Below, piece by piece: positions 7,586 through 16,694 of a DNA stretch of 64,000 bases. Position numbers and translations under genes: made by a program. The DNA comes from Actinomycetales bacterium. Lineage in GTDB: Bacteria; Actinomycetota; Actinomycetes; Actinomycetales; Cellulomonadaceae. Position 1 is the stretch's first letter, and every line of letters starts with the position of its first letter. Under the pieces are notes generated by a model. That model was not told the DNA's origin, did not search any database, and saw only the letters and a list, made by a program, of their open reading frames with translations. The stretch spans positions 62,001 through 126,000 of the forward strand of contig JAHLLI010000006.1 of assembly GCA_020444245.1 (NCBI GenBank), written 5' to 3'.

Positions 7586-9499
7586 GTGCCCGGCCGGATC
7601 CGACGTGAGGACGTCGCCGCGGTCCGGGAACGCGCCCGGATCGAGGAGATCGTCGGCGAGCACGTGACCCTCCGGCCGGCCGGGGTCGGCTCGATGAAGG
7701 GCCTGTGCCCCTTCCACGACGAGCGGACCCCGTCGTTCCACGTGCGGCCCCAGGTGGGCCTGTGGCACTGCTTCGGCTGCGGCGAGGGCGGCGACGTCAT
7801 CTCGTTCCTGCAGAAGCTCGACGGGCTCGCCTTCACCGAGGCGGTCGAGCACCTGGCCGGTCGCGTCGGGGTGCAGCTGCGCTACGAGGAGGGCGGCGCG
7901 CCGCGGCCGGGGGAGGAGCCGGGCCGTCGGCAGCGCCTCATCGAGGCGCACCGGTCCGCTGCCGCGTACTTCGCCGAGCAGCTGAGCAGTCCCGACGCCG
8001 CCCAGGCGCGGAGCTTCCTGGCCGAGCGCGGGTTCGACCGTGAGGCGGCCGAGCAGTTCGGCGTCGGGTTCGCCCCGCGCGGCTGGGACCACCTGCTGCG
8101 CCACCTGCGTGGACGCGGGTTCACCGAGGCCGAGCTGGTCGCGACCGGGCTGCTGTCCCAGGGCAGCCGCGGTGTGTACGACCGGTTCCGCGGCCGGCTC
8201 GTGTGGCCCATCCGGGACGTGACAGGCGACACCGTCGGGTTCGGCGCCCGGCGGATCTTCGAGGACGACCAGGGGCCCAAGTACCTCAACAGCCCCGAGA
8301 CCGCGCTGTACAAGAAGGCGCAGGTGCTCTACGGCATCGACCTGGCCAAGCGCGAGATCGCGAAGACCAAGCAGGTGGTCGTGGTCGAGGGCTACACCGA
8401 CGTGATGGCCGCGCACCTGTCCGGGGTGGGCACGGCGGTGGCGACGTGCGGCACGGCGTTCGGGCCGGACCACGTGCGGATCGTGCGGCGGTTGCTCGGG
8501 GACGGCTCGGCCGGGGCGGGGGTCCAGCTGTCCAGCGGGCGGTCGATGGGCGGCGAGGTGGTGTTCACCTTCGACGGCGACGAGGCGGGCCAGAAGGCCG
8601 CGCTGCGCGCCTTCGGCGAGGACCAGCGGTTCTACGCCCAGACCTTCGTGGCGATCTCGCCCGGCGGCATGGACCCGTGCGAGCTGCGGCAGGCCCAGGG
8701 CCCCGACGCGGTCAAGGCCCTGGTGGCCGGGCGGCAGCCGCTGTTCGAGTTCGTGGTCCGTTCCACGCTGCGTCGGCACGACCTGGACACCGCAGAGGGT
8801 CGGGTCCAGGCGCTGCGCGAGGCCGCGCCGGTGGTCGCCGGGATCAGGGACACCGCGTTGCGGCCGGAGTACACCCGGATGCTCGCCGGCTGGTTGGGCA
8901 TGGAGGGTGGCGCGGTCGAGCGCGCGGTGCAGGTCGCGGGGCGTGCGGCGCCGCGCCGTGACGATCGTCGCGACGGGGATCCCGCGGTGCCCGGACCGGA
9001 GCCGAGAGGGGAGTCCGGCCGCCCCGCCGGGCCCGACCGGCGCGACCCGGTCGCGATGCTCGAACGCCAGGTGCTCGAGGCGGTGCTGCAGTACCCGACC
9101 GCGCCGGGCGCCGCCGTGTTCGACGAGCTGGACGCCGACGCGTTCACCGTCCCGGCGCTGCGTGCGGTCCACGAGGCGGTGCGCGCTGCGGGCGGGGTGG
9201 CGGCCGCGGGGGAGCCGGCGACCTGGCTCGAGACCGTGCGCGAGGAGGCGGCCTCGACGGTCGCCCCGTTGGTGGCCGAGCTCGCGGTCACGCCGCTGCC
9301 CGAGGACCGGCCGGACGCGATCGACGGCTACGTCGCCGGGGTCGTGCGGCGGATCGCGGAGCTGGGGCTCACGCGCAGGATCGCCGACGCGCGGGGGCGC
9401 CTGCAGCGGATGGCCGCTGACGACGAGGGCTACGCCGCGGCGTTCGCCGACCTCATCGCCCTCGAGGGCCGCCGCCGCGCGCTGCGCGACGAGGACTGA
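7586..9499 (+). CDS. dnaG: DNA primase
   Basis: A 637-residue primase that makes RNA primers for replication. The CHC2 zinc ribbon is complete (Cys41, His44, Cys62, Cys65 in [13 protein letters not shown] and [11 protein letters not shown]). The TOPRIM core shows [25 protein letters not shown] and [17 protein letters not shown]. The C-terminal part, after a Pro/Arg/Gly-rich linker near residue 460, is the DnaB-helicase interaction domain. Within TOPRIM, between RRLLGD and GEVVF, there is a glycine/serine-rich stretch (about residues 307-320) that I do not remember from mycobacterial DnaG. The start GTG fits the usual [10 protein letters not shown] beginning. The ZIP gene ends 40 bases upstream. 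Confidence 0.96.
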   Translation: MPGRIRREDVAAVRERARIEEIVGEHVTLRPAGVGSMKGLCPFHDERTPSFHVRPQVGLWHCFGCGEGGDVISFLQKLDGLAFTEAVEHLAGRVGVQLRYEEGGAPRPGEEPGRRQRLIEAHRSAAAYFAEQLSSPDAAQARSFLAERGFDREAAEQFGVGFAPRGWDHLLRHLRGRGFTEAELVATGLLSQGSRGVYDRFRGRLVWPIRDVTGDTVGFGARRIFEDDQGPKYLNSPETALYKKAQVLYGIDLAKREIAKTKQVVVVEGYTDVMAAHLSGVGTAVATCGTAFGPDHVRIVRRLLGDGSAGAGVQLSSGRSMGGEVVFTFDGDEAGQKAALRAFGEDQRFYAQTFVAISPGGMDPCELRQAQGPDAVKALVAGRQPLFEFVVRSTLRRHDLDTAEGRVQALREAAPVVAGIRDTALRPEYTRMLAGWLGMEGGAVERAVQVAGRAAPRRDDRRDGDPAVPGPEPRGESGRPAGPDRRDPVAMLERQVLEAVLQYPTAPGAAVFDELDADAFTVPALRAVHEAVRAAGGVAAAGEPATWLETVREEAASTVAPLVAELAVTPLPEDRPDAIDGYVAGVVRRIAELGLTRRIADARGRLQRMAADDEGYAAAFADLIALEGRRRALRDED

Positions 9500-9650
9500 C
9501 GGAGCGCGGTCGGGGGTCTCCGTCGCACCCGGCGCCTCGTGCTCTCTCCGATTCTGGGAGCGCCCCGGATTCGTCCTGTGGATTGCGCCCGTGGGTGATG
9601 GCGGGTGTGGAAGGGTCGTGCGGGCTAGGGGTGTCGGGCCTGCGGGGGGC

Positions 9651-10262
9651 GTGGTGCGAGGCGTGCGGTGGTTGTGGTGCGGGGTTGTGGCGTCGGTGGT
9701 GGTGTTGGCGGGGTGCAGCCCGGAGGGGCCGCCTCAGGTGATCACGGTGCCGCCGAGTCTGACGGTGTCGCCGACGGCGTCGATGGGTCCGGCGGTGGGG
9801 TTGCCGGGCAAGCCTGAGCTGTGGGAGGGCACCGGTGAGCTGGGTGCCAAGGCCGCGGCGGTGTGGTTCTTGCGGGACCTGTACCGGTACGTGCTGGAGA
9901 CCAACGACACCACCGAGTGGGAACGCCTGAGCACCGACGACTGCGTCTACTGCGCGGGGAAGACCGAGGAAGCGCGCAAGGCGGTGGCGGACGGCTACGT
10001 CTATCGCCAGGACGGTGACGTGCGTGCATCGGTGACTCACGTCGAGGAGATCAATCCCTTGATGTACGGCGTGATCGTGGAGGTCGCGAGCCCGACGGTC
10101 CAGGTCTACGGGAGCGACGGTGTGTGGAACTCGGAGTACTCGACTGAGCCAGCGCAGATGCTCCTCATCCTTCACCGCGAAGGCCCCGACTGGAGACTGG
10201 GCGAGGGCCAGTGGTTCGACCTCAATGAGGACGTTCTGGCGCTGATCGGTGCGACCCAGTGA
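9651..10262 (+). CDS. Secreted lipoprotein (DUF6318-like)
   Basis: About 203 residues. The signal sequence is VRGVRWLWCGVVASVVVLAGC with a clear lipobox VLAGC, then a Pro/Thr/Ser-rich linker (about 30 residues). A folded domain follows with AAAVWFLRDLYRYVLETNDTTE and a Cys pair DDCVYCAGK. The domain resembles DUF6318, a family of actinobacterial lipoproteins of unknown function; this is from memory. The start is uncertain: GTG at 9651 or 9654 both fit behind a G-rich stretch. Codons are richer in GTG/TTG than those of dnaG. The stop overlaps the next secreted protein by four bases, so the two are co-translated. Confidence 0.7.
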   Translation: MVRGVRWLWCGVVASVVVLAGCSPEGPPQVITVPPSLTVSPTASMGPAVGLPGKPELWEGTGELGAKAAAVWFLRDLYRYVLETNDTTEWERLSTDDCVYCAGKTEEARKAVADGYVYRQDGDVRASVTHVEEINPLMYGVIVEVASPTVQVYGSDGVWNSEYSTEPAQMLLILHREGPDWRLGEGQWFDLNEDVLALIGATQ

Positions 10263-11248
10263 TCGACGCGCGGGCGCGGACTCCGCGCACTCGACTCTGG
10301 GCAGCGATAGGTGCTGTTGGCATGGCGGGCGCACTCGTTATGGCCCCGGCCCGCGCGGCGGCCAGCCCCGCCGACCCATCGCCAACGACCGTGACGCCCG
10401 CCCCGACGACTCCGCCGCCCGGCCCGCGGGGCGTGACGACCGGCGCGGCGGGCAACAGCGTCAACGCGTGGACCAACGGGCTCCTGCCCGGAAACGCCCG
10501 ACAGGTGGAGCCGGTGCCGGTGCGGGTGGTGGGTCCGGTGTTGGTGGAGTTCATGCGGGCTGAGGCGTGTGGGGTGTTGTCGGCTGGTGAGGGGTTCGAG
10601 GGGTTGTTCCCGTGTTCGGACGGGGTGGTGCGTGATCACTCGGACGTGTGTGGGCAGGCGCCGGTGATCTTGCCGACGTGGCGTCGGGACCGGGCCTCGG
10701 GGTTCGTCCGGTGGGGTGAGTGGCGGATGGTCGCTGACGTGTCGTGCGCGGGTGGGCCGGTGCCGTCGGGTGATCAGGTGTTGGCCGAGTTCCGCCGGTT
10801 GCCGGTGGCCCCGTCACCGTTGCGGGTGCAGCCCGATGCCGAGGAGGTGTTGGTGCAGATGGACACGATCGCGTTCACCGACGACACCCCGCAGGTGCTG
10901 TCCACCACGTTGTTGGGGGTCCCGGTCGTGTTCACGGTGTCCCCGGTGGCGTTCACCTGGGACTTCGGGCCAGATGGTGGGGACGGTGCCCCGTTCACGA
11001 CCACGAGTCCGGGGCATGCCTATCCCGATCAGGACGTGGCCTACGCCTACCGTCATGTGGGCACCGGGCAGGTCACCTTGACCACCACGTGGGCGGCGAC
11101 CTACACGGTGGGTGCCGATCCCACCGTGCGTGAGGTGCCGGGCACCGCGACCACGGTCTCGACCTCCCACGACTTCGAGATCCGCGAGCTGCACACCCAC
11201 CTGATCGCCGGGACCTGCGCCCAGGACCCCACCAACCCCAGCTGCTGA
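10259..11248 (+). CDS. Secreted protein with PKD-like domain, unknown function
   Basis: A 329-residue exported protein. The N-terminus MIDARARTPRTRLWAAIGAV plus a hydrophobic stretch ending in APARAAA is a signal peptide. A Pro/Thr/Ser-rich linker follows, then a domain with paired cysteines (EACGV, FPCSD, DVCGQ, VSCAG). A segment with VAFTWDFGPDGGDG, SPGHAYPDQDVAYAYRHVG and VTLTTTWAATYTV matches the PKD pattern (W-DFGDG followed later by H-Y). It starts with GTGA overlapping the lipoprotein stop. The pair may form a cell-envelope complex, but the role is unknown. Codon use differs from the neighbouring genes. Confidence 0.7.
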   Translation: MIDARARTPRTRLWAAIGAVGMAGALVMAPARAAASPADPSPTTVTPAPTTPPPGPRGVTTGAAGNSVNAWTNGLLPGNARQVEPVPVRVVGPVLVEFMRAEACGVLSAGEGFEGLFPCSDGVVRDHSDVCGQAPVILPTWRRDRASGFVRWGEWRMVADVSCAGGPVPSGDQVLAEFRRLPVAPSPLRVQPDAEEVLVQMDTIAFTDDTPQVLSTTLLGVPVVFTVSPVAFTWDFGPDGGDGAPFTTTSPGHAYPDQDVAYAYRHVGTGQVTLTTTWAATYTVGADPTVREVPGTATTVSTSHDFEIRELHTHLIAGTCAQDPTNPSC

Positions 11249-11378
11249 CCGCGCGGCAGACCCTCCGGGTGGGCGCCCGGCCAACGCCGGTCCCGCGGGG
11301 CCCCGTCAGCCTTGCCCCGGAGGGCCGCAGCAGGTGCGGCGTGCGCCCTGGCACAGGCGGGACGCGGGCCCGTCGCGG

Positions 11379-12221
11379 CTACCCGGTTGGCGCGGGCTGC
11401 TCCATACCCGCGGCGGCGGCCGGCGACGAGCCCATGACGGCGACCAGCGCCGTCGCCCCGAGATCTCGGTCCTGCACGATGCGGGGGACCAGGCCGGCGT
11501 CCTGCGCCGCCGCCGTGAGCGTCGGGATCTGGGGGCGCCCGACCTCGACCACCACCACCCCGCCTGGCGCGAGCCAGCGCGGCGCCAGGGCGACCACCCG
11601 GCGCAGCACGTCGAGGCCGTCGGCACCACCGTCCAGCGCGACCCGGGCCTCGTGGTCGCGGGCCTCGGGAGGCATGCCGGCGATCGCGTCAGTGGGCACG
11701 TAGGGAGCGTTGGCCACCAGCACGTCGACCCGCCCGCGCAGCTCCGCCGGCAGCGGGGCGTCCAGGTCGCCCTCGTGCACCGTGGCGCCGCACGGCTCGA
11801 GGTTGGTGCGTGCGCACGCGACCGCGGCCGGGTCCAGGTCGACGGCGTGGAGCACGGTCCCGGGCACCCGGGTGACCACCGCGAGGCCCACGGCGCCGGT
11901 GCCGCAGCACAGGTCGACCACGACGCCAGGCCGGCCGGCGCTCGGAGCACGTCCGTCGCGCCCGGCCAGGTGGCCCACCGCCTCGCGCACCAGCAGTGCG
12001 GTGCGAGCCCGGGGCACGAAGACCCCCGGCGCGACGGTGACCCGCAGGCCCGCGAACTCCGCCCAGCCCACGAGCACCTCGAGCGGTTCGCCGGCCACGC
12101 GCCGCCGGACCCAGGACTCGAGAACGGCGTCGTCGGGCGCCTCGGCCCGCAGCAGGGTGGCCTCGTCCTCAGCGAACACGCAGCCGGCGGCGCGCAGCCG
12201 GTCGACCAGGGGGTCGCTCAC
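11379..12221 (-). CDS. PrmC/HemK-related protein N5-glutamine methyltransferase-like
   Basis: A 280-residue SAM-dependent methyltransferase. Motif I is DLCCGTGAVG (residues 103-112), the acidic loop is HAVDLDPAAVACARTN, and the substrate-side motif is NAPYVPT (171-177) instead of the NPPY of true PrmC. Actinobacteria carry such a PrmC-related paralog besides the peptide-release-factor methylase (TIGR03704-type family, as I recall); its substrate is not known. The start is GTG at 12221, directly overlapping the stop of a 24-codon gene as GTGA, which suggests coupled translation. No terminator is obvious in the 130-base gap to the left. Confidence 0.75.
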   Translation of the reverse strand: MSDPLVDRLRAAGCVFAEDEATLLRAEAPDDAVLESWVRRRVAGEPLEVLVGWAEFAGLRVTVAPGVFVPRARTALLVREAVGHLAGRDGRAPSAGRPGVVVDLCCGTGAVGLAVVTRVPGTVLHAVDLDPAAVACARTNLEPCGATVHEGDLDAPLPAELRGRVDVLVANAPYVPTDAIAGMPPEARDHEARVALDGGADGLDVLRRVVALAPRWLAPGGVVVVEVGRPQIPTLTAAAQDAGLVPRIVQDRDLGATALVAVMGSSPAAAAGMEQPAPTG

Positions 12222-12292
12222 CGCTGCCGGCCCGCGCCGTGCCGCCGCACCCGAGTGGATCGCTCGCGGCGCAGCAGGCGGGTCAACGTCAT
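12218..12292 (-). CDS. Small Arg-rich 24-residue protein, coupled to methyltransferase
   Basis: Reading MTLTRLLRRERSTRVRRHGA and then GRQR, with nine arginines. The ATG (complement 12290-12292) is preceded at good spacing by GGAGGG, one of the better ribosome binding sites nearby. The TGA overlaps the methyltransferase GTG as GTGA. Either it is a real tiny basic protein or a leader that sets translation of the downstream gene. No known family can be assigned with confidence. Confidence 0.5.
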   Translation of the reverse strand: MTLTRLLRRERSTRVRRHGAGRQR

Positions 12293-12344
12293 GGATCCCT
12301 CCGTCGAGGTGGCACAGGTCGGCCCGGCTCGGCCGGGTGCGGGC

Positions 12345-12350
12345 AGCCTA
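12345..12350 (-). promoter_or_regulatory. Candidate -10 box for the small ORF/methyltransferase pair
   Basis: TAGGCT on the minus strand (complement at 12345-12350) lies about 50 bases before the small ORF. Together with the plus-strand box at 12396 this makes the 187-base intergenic region a divergent promoter region. Confidence 0.3.
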
Positions 12351-12395
12351 CGTCCGCCCCGAGACCGGGGCACCGAGGCACCGCCCACGCGGAAC

Positions 12396-12401
12396 TAGGC
12401 T
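12396..12401 (+). promoter_or_regulatory. Likely leaderless -10 box of the MFS gene
   Basis: TAGGCT at 12396-12401 is seven bases before the GTG at 12409, and no Shine-Dalgarno sequence is seen. Confidence 0.4.
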
Positions 12402-12408
12402 GACGGCC

Positions 12409-13626
12409 GTGACCGACTCCCCGGGCGAGCAGCAACGCTGGCTCACCCCGGGCGTCGCCGGCGTGGGTGCAGCGTCGTTCTTCTCCGACGCGGGGCACGA
12501 GATGGCCACCAGCGTCCTGCCGAGCTTCGTCACCTCGACCCTCGGCGCGGGCGCAGGCGCGCTGGGCGCCATCGAGGGGGTCTCGGACGCCCTGATCGGC
12601 GTCGCCAAGCTTGCCGGCGGGCCGCTGGCCAGTGAGCCGCACCGCCGCGGGAAGCTGGCCTCCGGGGGCTACCTCCTGACGGCACTGGCCACCGCGGCGA
12701 TCGGCTTCTCGACCGCGCTGTGGCAGGTCGCGATCCTGCGAGCGGTGGCCTGGATGTCGCGGGGGATCCGCTCGCCGGCCCGCGACACGCTGCTGGTCTC
12801 GCTGGTACCCAAGGGCGCGTACGGCCGCGCCGCCGGGCTGGAACGGGCAGGCGACAACGCCGGCGCCGTGGTCGGCCCCCTGATGGCTGCCGCCCTGGTG
12901 GGCGTGATCGGGGTGCAGCACATCTTCTTCCTCGCCCTGATCCCGAGCCTGTTCGCGGTCGCGTCCATCTCGGTCGCGGCCCGCGAGGCGCGGCGCGCCC
13001 TGACCGCGCCCGGTGCGCGACGGCGGGTGTCCTTCCAGGTCTCCGAGCTACGCGCCGCAGGGCTGGTCCGGGCGTTCGTGCCGGTCGCGGCGTTCGAGCT
13101 CGGCAACGTGGCCACGACCCTGCTCATCCTGCGCGCGACAGACCTGTTCCAGGCCGGCGGCTGGTCGCTGGCCCGCGCGACGAGCGTCGCGATCCTGCTC
13201 TACGCCGGGCACAACGTCACCGCGACGGTGGCCGCGCTGGTGGGCGGGCGACTGATCGACCGCACCACGCCACGCGTGGTGTTCGGCGCGGGCGCGGTGG
13301 CGTACGTGGCCGGCTACGCACTCTTCGCCCTCGGCGCCACGTCGGTGGTGGTCGTGGCGGCCGGCTTCGCACTGGCGGGCATCGGGATCGGCGCGGCGGA
13401 GACCGCCGAGTCCACGACCGTGGCCGTGCTGCTGCCCGACCGGCTGCGGGCCAACGGGTACGGCGTGCTGGGCCTGGTCCAGTCCTTCGGCGACCTCGGC
13501 GCGTCGCTGGTCGCGGGGCTGCTCTGGGCGACGGTAGGCCCGGGGCTCGCGTTCGGCTACGCCGCGGCGTGGATGGCGGTCGCGGTCGTGACGTCGGCGG
13601 TGATCCGCGTCCGGAGCGTGGCCTGA
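12409..13626 (+). CDS. MFS transporter
   Basis: A 405-residue major facilitator protein with about eleven or twelve hydrophobic segments and no large soluble domain. Features: ASFFSDAGHEMATSVLPSF in helix I, the loop 2-3 region SEPHRRGKLASGG, and the RAVAWMSRGIRSPARDTLL region, which resembles the pattern RGx(K/R)xPxRDAL of a subgroup of putative MFS exporters. The substrate is unknown. The start GTG was chosen because VTDSPGEQQRWLTPG leads straight into helix I. It is 16 bases upstream of the second beta-propeller gene, but that gene has its own TACCCT box. Confidence 0.82.
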   Translation: MTDSPGEQQRWLTPGVAGVGAASFFSDAGHEMATSVLPSFVTSTLGAGAGALGAIEGVSDALIGVAKLAGGPLASEPHRRGKLASGGYLLTALATAAIGFSTALWQVAILRAVAWMSRGIRSPARDTLLVSLVPKGAYGRAAGLERAGDNAGAVVGPLMAAALVGVIGVQHIFFLALIPSLFAVASISVAAREARRALTAPGARRRVSFQVSELRAAGLVRAFVPVAAFELGNVATTLLILRATDLFQAGGWSLARATSVAILLYAGHNVTATVAALVGGRLIDRTTPRVVFGAGAVAYVAGYALFALGATSVVVVAAGFALAGIGIGAAETAESTTVAVLLPDRLRANGYGVLGLVQSFGDLGASLVAGLLWATVGPGLAFGYAAAWMAVAVVTSAVIRVRSVA

Positions 13627-13630
13627 GGCC

Positions 13631-13636
13631 TACCCT
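13631..13636 (+). promoter_or_regulatory. Likely leaderless -10 box of beta-propeller paralog 2
   Basis: TACCCT lies just after the MFS stop, six bases before the GTG at 13643. Confidence 0.4.
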
Positions 13637-13642
13637 GTCGTC

Positions 13643-15013
13643 GTGGCAGGGGGGCTGATCGAGGTCGAGCTCGACGACGACCCGTTGCCGCCCCCGAGGG
13701 TCCGCAAGGCCCGGCCACCGTGGTCACTGCGGCGCTGGAGCTGGGTGGCGGCGACGCTGGCCGTCGTGCTCGTGGTGGCGACGGGCGTGATCGGCGCGGA
13801 CGCCGCCCGTCGCTCGGGTCGCGGGGGTGTCCCGGGCTTCGCGTCGGACCTCGCGGTGCCCCGGCACGAGTTCTGGCACCAGGACTTCGTCGTGGCGGTT
13901 GCCGTGACCGAGGACCTGGTGCTGGTCCAGACGCCCGGGGGCGACGGCATTCGCGCGGTGCGGGTGGCGGACGGCACCACCGCGTGGGCGGTCGAGAGCG
14001 GCAACTGCTCCGTGGTGCCGCTCGACGGCGGGATCGGCTGGCTCGCCGGCGTCGGCGCGATGCACGTGAGCGACCCGAAGGACCTTCGCGTCGGGTGCAC
14101 GCAGTACGGGCCGCAGGACCAGGGCTCGGTGCTCTACGACATGACCGGCGCGACCGTGGCGCGTATCGACTCCACGGACGTCCAGCAGATGGGCTCGCGG
14201 CTCGTCGAGGTCCGGCCCGACGAGGGCGCGGTGGCGGGCGTGACGGTGCGCGTGTGGTCGGCCGCGGACGGCGCTCCACTGTGGGACAGGCACTACGACG
14301 GTGTGGACGCCACTGCGGGCGTCATGGTCGCCGGCGACGCGCTGACCTTCCCGGCCGGGGAAGGGTTCGTCTCCATCGATCTCGCCACGGGCGAGTCGCA
14401 CGCGGCGGCCTCGGAGGACCCGCAGCTCACCGTCGACGTCGGGGTCCCGTACGGCACCGTGACCTCCACGGCCGGCCCTCAGGGCTTCCACGTCACGTTG
14501 GTCGGCACCGACGGCGCGACGCGCTGGTCCCGGAACGATGCCGCGTACCTGCCCACTGAGACCTCGGCGCCGGGGGCCGAGGCGGTCCTGCTGGCGGCGG
14601 GCACCGACGGCGCGATCATCGCGCTGGACGCGGCCACCGGGGACGAGCTGTGGAGCGCGCCCGGGCTGGCGCTCCAGGTGCTCGTGCACGTCCCGGGGAT
14701 CGCCGTCGTGGCCGGGGAACCTGGCACGGTGCGGGACGACCGGACCGGGGACGTGCTGTGGACGGTGCCGTCCGGGGAGCAGCTCACCGCGACGAGCGAT
14801 CGCGAGCTGGTGCTCCTACGGTCTGCGGAGACGAACGAGTTCGTGGTGCGTGACCTGCGCACCGGGCACGAGGTGCAGCGCTACCCGGGGCCGGACCTCC
14901 CGAACGTCAACCCGGCGGAGCTCGGGTACGGGGGCGTCCTGCAGGGCGTGACCCCGTCCGGCGGGGACATGCTCGTGGTGGGCTCACCCGGGGGGGTCGC
15001 AGCGCTCGGGTGA
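13643..15013 (+). CDS. Membrane-anchored PQQ-type beta-propeller protein (paralog 2 of 3)
   Basis: 456 residues. N-terminus MAGGLIEVELDDDPLPPP, then WSLRRWSWVAA and a membrane helix (about residues 33-55), then FASDLAVPRHEFW and a series of propeller repeats including RVADGTTAWAVESG, DAATGDELWSAPG and DDRTGDVLWTVPSGEQLT. The last repeats align closely with those of paralogs 1 and 3, so all three descend from one ancestor. Function unknown; it is probably displayed outside the membrane. Its GTG is six bases after TACCCT. It is followed 82 bases later by paralog 3 in tandem. Confidence 0.75.
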   Translation: MAGGLIEVELDDDPLPPPRVRKARPPWSLRRWSWVAATLAVVLVVATGVIGADAARRSGRGGVPGFASDLAVPRHEFWHQDFVVAVAVTEDLVLVQTPGGDGIRAVRVADGTTAWAVESGNCSVVPLDGGIGWLAGVGAMHVSDPKDLRVGCTQYGPQDQGSVLYDMTGATVARIDSTDVQQMGSRLVEVRPDEGAVAGVTVRVWSAADGAPLWDRHYDGVDATAGVMVAGDALTFPAGEGFVSIDLATGESHAAASEDPQLTVDVGVPYGTVTSTAGPQGFHVTLVGTDGATRWSRNDAAYLPTETSAPGAEAVLLAAGTDGAIIALDAATGDELWSAPGLALQVLVHVPGIAVVAGEPGTVRDDRTGDVLWTVPSGEQLTATSDRELVLLRSAETNEFVVRDLRTGHEVQRYPGPDLPNVNPAELGYGGVLQGVTPSGGDMLVVGSPGGVAALG

Positions 15014-15083
15014 CCGGGCCCCGACACCGGCGCGTCGCTCTGGCCGCCATGGGCCGCTCAGCCAGCGCCCGTAGGCACCGGCC

Positions 15084-15089
15084 TACCCT
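15084..15089 (+). promoter_or_regulatory. Likely leaderless -10 box of beta-propeller paralog 3
   Basis: TACCCT at 15084-15089 is six bases before the ATG at 15096, the same arrangement as in front of paralog 2. Confidence 0.4.
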
Positions 15090-15095
15090 GGCTGC

Positions 15096-16469
15096 ATGGC
15101 TGGAGGCCTGATCGAGGTCGAGCTCGACGACGAGCTGCCCGTCGGGACGCACCTGCGGCATCCCCATCGGGCGTGGACCCTGCGCCGGTGGAGCTGGGTG
15201 GTGGGCGCGCTGGCGGTGCTGCTCGCGGTGCCGACCGTCCTGGTCGGCGTATCCCTCGCGGGGCGCTCCGACCGGGGCGGCCTGCCGGGCTTCGCGACCG
15301 ACCTGGCAGTGCCGCGGCACGAGGTCTGGCGTGCGCCAGGTGTGGCCGTTCGCGCCGCCGCGGGGAGCCTGGTGCTGCTGTCGCCCAGTGACGGTGAGGG
15401 AGCCCGGGTGGTCCGGGCGAAGGACGGGGTGACCGTGTGGTCGGTCGACAGCGGCTACTGCGAGCCTGCCGCGGCCGGTGTCGGCTACCTCGCCTCGGCC
15501 GGGCTCGACCCGTCGAACCCGGCACCACTCGGCGCGATGCGGGTGCTCTGCTCCTCGAGCGGCGGGACCGACATCCTCGACATGGCCACCGGGGCCCTGG
15601 TGGGCACGGTCGGCCCGGGTGCGGCGCCCGCGGATGGCCGTCTCGTCGCGGTCGAGCAAGGGACGGAGGACTCGCCCGGTGTCACGGTCAGGGCGTGGTC
15701 GCTCGACGACGGTGCCCTGCTCTGGGCACGTCACGTGCCGGACTTCTCCGCGGTCAGGGGGCTGACCATCTCTCCCACGGACGTGACGCTCGCGAACGGG
15801 ACGGCGGCCGTGACGTTGGACACGTCCAGCGGCGCCCGACTCGACTCGACCTCGAGGGCGGTGACGGTCGTGGAGTCGGACGCGCCGGGCGGCGTGACCG
15901 TCGCATCCGAATGGAGCGAGCGGGGCCTGCGCATCACGGCGACCGCCGCCGACGGTCGGACGCTCTGGAGCCGTGGCGACGCGGTCCTCATCCCGACAGG
16001 TGTCGAGGACCCCGCGGCCCGCGCGGTCCTTCTCGCGATCGGTGGCGACGGGGGTCTCACCGGCCTCGACGCCGGTACGGGCGAGGAGCTCTGGAACGTG
16101 CCTGAGGGTGCGTTCTCAGCGCTCGTCCACGTCCCCGGGATCGCCGCGATCGGCGGCGACGTCCGCCAGGTCGTCGACGACCGGTCCGGCGAGCGCCTCT
16201 GGTCCGTCCCGGCGGGCGAGGAGCTCACCGCGGTGAGCGACCGCGAGCTGATCCTGCTGCGTGCGCCGGACACCGGCGAGCTCGTGGTCCGGGGTCTGAG
16301 TGACGGGCGTGAGGTGGTGCGCTACCGCGCGCCCGTGGGCCCTGCCGACCGCGGGGCCTCGTCGTCGAACGAGGTCGCCGCGTGGGGTGTCGTGGGAGGG
16401 CTGGTGCCCCTGGAAGCCGGCACCTTCCTCGTGGCCTCCGACGCCGGCGTGGTCGCCCTGGCGCCGTAG
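15096..16469 (+). CDS. Membrane-anchored PQQ-type beta-propeller protein (paralog 3 of 3)
   Basis: 457 residues with the same plan as its tandem neighbour: MAGGLIEVELDDELP, a basic WTLRRWSWVVG, a membrane helix, GFATDLAVPRHEVW, and propeller blades such as RAKDGVTVWSVDSG, DAGTGEELWNVPEG and DDRSGERLWSVPAGEELT. It is closer to paralog 2 than to paralog 1 (shared MAGGLIEVELDD, RRWSWV and the AGEELTA/GEQLTA block), which suggests a recent tandem duplication. No enzymatic residues are visible. It may act as a scaffold or sensor at the cell surface, but that is inference. Confidence 0.75.
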   Translation: MAGGLIEVELDDELPVGTHLRHPHRAWTLRRWSWVVGALAVLLAVPTVLVGVSLAGRSDRGGLPGFATDLAVPRHEVWRAPGVAVRAAAGSLVLLSPSDGEGARVVRAKDGVTVWSVDSGYCEPAAAGVGYLASAGLDPSNPAPLGAMRVLCSSSGGTDILDMATGALVGTVGPGAAPADGRLVAVEQGTEDSPGVTVRAWSLDDGALLWARHVPDFSAVRGLTISPTDVTLANGTAAVTLDTSSGARLDSTSRAVTVVESDAPGGVTVASEWSERGLRITATAADGRTLWSRGDAVLIPTGVEDPAARAVLLAIGGDGGLTGLDAGTGEELWNVPEGAFSALVHVPGIAAIGGDVRQVVDDRSGERLWSVPAGEELTAVSDRELILLRAPDTGELVVRGLSDGREVVRYRAPVGPADRGASSSNEVAAWGVVGGLVPLEAGTFLVASDAGVVALAP

Positions 16470-16694
16470 GCCTCCCGGTCGGCGCTGCTCGGCGGGTGTC
16501 CGTTCCGATGCGTGCGACCCCCCGGTGCCTCCCGCTCCGCCCGAGCGGCTCGGGTCTCGTGGCGATCCACGCGACCCCCGGGGGGGGCGGCAGAACTGGC
16601 GCGCACCAGCTGACCCACGCCATCACCGCAGCCCTTGACATCGAGCTGCGTTAACGGCACTCTATCGGTCAACTAAACAGTTTACGAGGTGACG
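16470..16694. promoter_or_regulatory. Promoter and LacI-type operator of the alpha-glucan operon
   Basis: TTGACA at 16635-16640 is a good -35 box; a -10 element (TATCGG-like) lies around 16658-16668. TAAACAGTTTA at 16674-16684 is a perfect odd-length palindrome just before the first gene and is a plausible operator for the LacI protein encoded at the operon's end. The rest of the 225-base gap shows nothing recognisable. Confidence 0.5.
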
